From assembly GCA_012516755.1 (NCBI GenBank), contig JAAYWE010000152.1, positions 1 through 7,122 on the forward strand: a stretch of 7,122 nucleotides of DNA, written 5' to 3'. Positions 5,196-7,122 of the stretch are shown here, piece by piece (within the stretch, counting starts at the first letter, position 1; each line of letters begins with the position of its first letter). The DNA is from Treponema sp. (GTDB lineage: Bacteria > Spirochaetota > Spirochaetia > Treponematales > Rectinemataceae). The notes below the pieces were generated by a model. It searched no databases. It worked only from the letters and a program-made list of their open reading frames with translations, and was not told the origin of the DNA. Made by a program: the position numbers and the translations under genes.

Positions 5196-5927
5196 CTACA
5201 TTTCGAAATCATGCCCTAGATATGTTTCACGGACAAGAGGGTTTTCGATAATGCTCTGTGGCTGGCCATTTGCTACTATAGTTCCTTTGCTAATTATATA
5301 TGCACGCGATGTAATAGCAAGCGTGTCACGAACATTATGATCAGTCAAGAGAATACCTATTCCTTTATTAGAGAGATTATGTATAAGGGACTTTATTTCG
5401 CGTATGGCAATAGGGTCTATCCCAGTAAATGGTTCATCGAGGAGAAGAAATTTCGGCTCTACTGCTAAAGCCCTTGCTATTTCAGTTCTTCGGCGTTCGC
5501 CTCCAGACAGAGTGTAGGCCGGCTGTTTCGCAAGATGCACAATCCCAAATTCATCCATAAGAGAATAGGCTTTTTCCTTTCTTGCAGCAGAGGATAATCC
5601 ACTACGGACTTCGAGCACCGCAAGGATATTTTCTTCGACGGTCATCCTGCGAAAAATAGACGACTCCTGGGGGAGATATGAGATTCCAAGTATTGCTCGC
5701 CTATACATGGGGAGATTATTAATAATCACTCCATTGAGACGTACGGAGCCAGAATTTGGTTTTAGAAATCCTGCGATTATATAGAATACTGTTGTCTTTC
5801 CAGCTCCGTTTGGGCCAAGTAAACCAATTATCTCACCTTCCTTCATGGAAAAACTGACATCAGAGACAGCGAGTACAGGACCAAAGGATTTTCTTAAGTT
5901 GAATACTTCGAGTATTGCATCGGTCAT
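5196..5927 (-). CDS. lptB: LptB, ATPase of the LPS transport ABC exporter
   Basis: The cytoplasmic ATPase that powers the LptB2FG complex, which extracts lipopolysaccharide (or a comparable lipid) from the inner membrane and pushes it along the LptC-LptA bridge. All ABC motifs are intact: Walker A GPNGAGKTT (38-46), Q-loop Q87 in YLPQESSIFRRMTVEENI, signature LSGGE (140-144), Walker B FLLLDEP (160-166) and H-loop H197 in LTDHNV. The Q-loop sequence and the C-terminal YLGHDFEM are typical of LptB, and 243 residues match the family length. Its ATG overlaps the lptA stop as ATGA (5927-5924), which implies translational coupling. AAAGGAG lies about 14 bases upstream, inside lptA. LptF and LptG are not in the window. 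Confidence 0.95.
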   Translation of the reverse strand: MTDAILEVFNLRKSFGPVLAVSDVSFSMKEGEIIGLLGPNGAGKTTVFYIIAGFLKPNSGSVRLNGVIINNLPMYRRAILGISYLPQESSIFRRMTVEENILAVLEVRSGLSSAARKEKAYSLMDEFGIVHLAKQPAYTLSGGERRRTEIARALAVEPKFLLLDEPFTGIDPIAIREIKSLIHNLSNKGIGILLTDHNVRDTLAITSRAYIISKGTIVANGQPQSIIENPLVRETYLGHDFEM

Positions 5928-6646
5928 TGAGATGTGGCGGTCTCCTTTGGGGTGATAGTCCCTGAGACTTCACCAGAGATCTTGAGTTTGGACCAGTCAG
6001 ACGAAGAAGAAATTACATCGCCTTTAAGGACGCCATCTTCGGTCACTGCAATAGCACCACCATGAAGCCATATTTCCTCTGTATCGCGATTATACAATGC
6101 ATATTCTGAACTTATCGACATATCTTCCTTGCGTACCTGCACTGTGACCGCTGCTTCAAAGATTGATTGTTTTTGATCGAATCTTAACCATTCAGCTTCT
6201 ATGATGGTGTTGTTTTTTGTATCATTTACATAAACCTTTCTCTGCGCAATGCCTATCTCGGTATCTCGATGGTAGTTGAGCTTTTCAGCGACTAGAGAGA
6301 ATCCTTTTTCCGTGTCCAGTACGGTTACATTGCCCAAGCAGACTACATTGACATAATCTTCGCCGCTAAGATCTATGCGATCTGCGGTAATGGTCAAGCT
6401 TCCTGTCGTAACATGTACGGATCCCATAAGAATGGTATTCTCTTTGCCTTTTGCAATAACTCCCTGGACAGTATTAGCGCTAAAGACGATTGGCTTTTTG
6501 CCGCTCGAAGGCTGAGTCTGTTGACCTTGCATTGGCGGTTCAGGGCTAGGCTGCACATTGGGCGGGTTTGTTTGAGCAAAGCCAATACTGAATGGTACGA
6601 ATATCATCATAAAGCTGAGAATCAATGCAAAAATCTTCGATTTCAT
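5924..6646 (-). CDS. lptA: LptA/OstA-like periplasmic lipid-bridge protein
   Basis: A periplasmic beta-jellyroll protein expected to form the bridge carrying lipid between LptC and the outer membrane. A signal peptide covers 1-24 (basic MKSK, a hydrophobic core, cleavage after GFA), followed by a Pro/Gln-rich linker of about 25 residues. The OstA-like repeats start near 53 (FSANTVQGVIAKG) and include TGSLTITADRIDLSG (81-95), the usual signature, continuing to about 215. It has 240 residues, longer than E. coli LptA because of the linker and extra strands. GAGG lies 12 bases before ATG 6646. The gene starts 19 bases after the lptC stop and ends overlapping lptB, so the three are one operon. 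The assignment relies on domain pattern plus context. Confidence 0.88.
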   Translation of the reverse strand: MKSKIFALILSFMMIFVPFSIGFAQTNPPNVQPSPEPPMQGQQTQPSSGKKPIVFSANTVQGVIAKGKENTILMGSVHVTTGSLTITADRIDLSGEDYVNVVCLGNVTVLDTEKGFSLVAEKLNYHRDTEIGIAQRKVYVNDTKNNTIIEAEWLRFDQKQSIFEAAVTVQVRKEDMSISSEYALYNRDTEEIWLHGGAIAVTEDGVLKGDVISSSSDWSKLKISGEVSGTITPKETATSQ

Positions 6647-6665
6647 GCCGACATTCTACCTCATA

Positions 6666-7122
6666 TTATTGATTTACTGAACCATGAACATTTTTCTCAA
6701 TATGATAGTATTGTTGCTTAACATCGAAAAGAAGGCCATTGCCAGCAAGAAGGAGCTGATTGCCTATTTTTATCAGAACTTCGGCATCAAAGGGTGTCTC
6801 GAATACATCAAGGCTTCTTCTATAACTAAGTTCAAAAGCTTCAAAGCAAGCATCGCCTTCAGCACTCTGCAGATGCACATGGCCTGAGAACTCTGCGTCT
6901 CCACTAATTTCATATAATATAGCGTGTTGCGCATCGCCATAAGCTGATATAGAGCCATCATCGCCATTGTAGGTGATGAAAGCAAGCTCTTCAACCTCCA
7001 AGCGCCTATCTGTTTCATACCAGGAAGCATGTTTTGCGGAGAATTGCATGGATAGCTTTCCTTCCCGATATTCTTTTCTTATGAGATCATAAAATTGAGC
7101 ATCTGGAATATCTTCTTTAGCA
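6666..7122 (-). CDS. lptC: LptC-like protein, N-terminus outside the window
   Basis: Probably the inner-membrane-anchored periplasmic subunit that passes lipid from LptB2FG to LptA. The open frame runs to the window edge with no stop (151 codons visible), so the ATG at 7049 is internal, and the N-terminal membrane anchor would lie outside. The visible part has the LptC beta-jellyroll pattern: MQFSAKHASWYETDRR, then FITYNGDDGSISAYGDAQHA, a GHVHLQSAEGDACFEAFELSY stretch with the familiar threshold between strands, ETPFDAEVLI, and GNGLLFDV before the terminal strand. It precedes lptA by 19 bases and shares its strand, as in many diderms. LptC sequences are poorly conserved, so context carries much of the weight. 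Confidence 0.82.
   Translation of the reverse strand, partial: AKEDIPDAQFYDLIRKEYREGKLSMQFSAKHASWYETDRRLEVEELAFITYNGDDGSISAYGDAQHAILYEISGDAEFSGHVHLQSAEGDACFEAFELSYRRSLDVFETPFDAEVLIKIGNQLLLAGNGLLFDVKQQYYHIEKNVHGSVNQ

Overview
This window looks like chromosome from a diderm bacterium with moderate-to-low GC. It carries the lptC-lptA-lptB transport genes and a lipoprotein signal with a relaxed lipobox, and its tRNA genes do not encode CCA. A Treponema-like spirochaete would fit, but that is inference from gene content and style rather than a match to a known genome. No transposase, phage gene, CRISPR array or rRNA is visible.

Layout. Positions 1-451 hold a minus-strand tRNA operon, read Ser(UGA), Ser(GCU), Arg(GCG), Ser(CGA), Leu(CAG). 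The Leu gene runs off the window. A strong sigma70-like promoter sits at 481-509. Next comes a minus-strand radical SAM protein of the YhcC/TIGR01212 type (543-1631). It is divergent from a plus-strand lipoprotein resembling an ABC sugar-binding protein (about 1717-3042). That gene converges on a minus-strand pair, tatD (4153-4932) and a dusB-like dihydrouridine synthase (3066-4091). The pair has its own promoter and a leader hairpin. The gap between lptB and tatD (4933-5195) also holds a possible small ORF with a very good Shine-Dalgarno sequence, inside a 9-bp inverted repeat. The right end is a tight minus-strand lptC(partial)-lptA-lptB cluster (5196-7122) for moving lipopolysaccharide or a similar lipid from the inner membrane towards the outer membrane.

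How the genes fit together. The left and middle are tRNA supply, tRNA modification (Dus) and general housekeeping. The right end is envelope biogenesis. The solute-binding lipoprotein is an orphan, with no permease or ATPase beside it.

The most unusual signal is a 13-base repeat, AAACCTCYGTCCC. It occurs seven times between 555 and 3706 (six exact, one with two mismatches) and not elsewhere in the window. All seven copies lie inside protein-coding sequence, in three different genes on both strands. Six of them read in the coding sense as (Q/K/P)TSVP or KPPSL, and one is antisense at the end of a gene. Its flanks are unrelated and it is used in different reading frames, so it is conserved as nucleic acid rather than as protein. 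Other points to check are a catalytic Asp-to-Glu change in TatD, a rare Arg GCG anticodon, and a tRNA-Ser with two mispairs in its acceptor stem.
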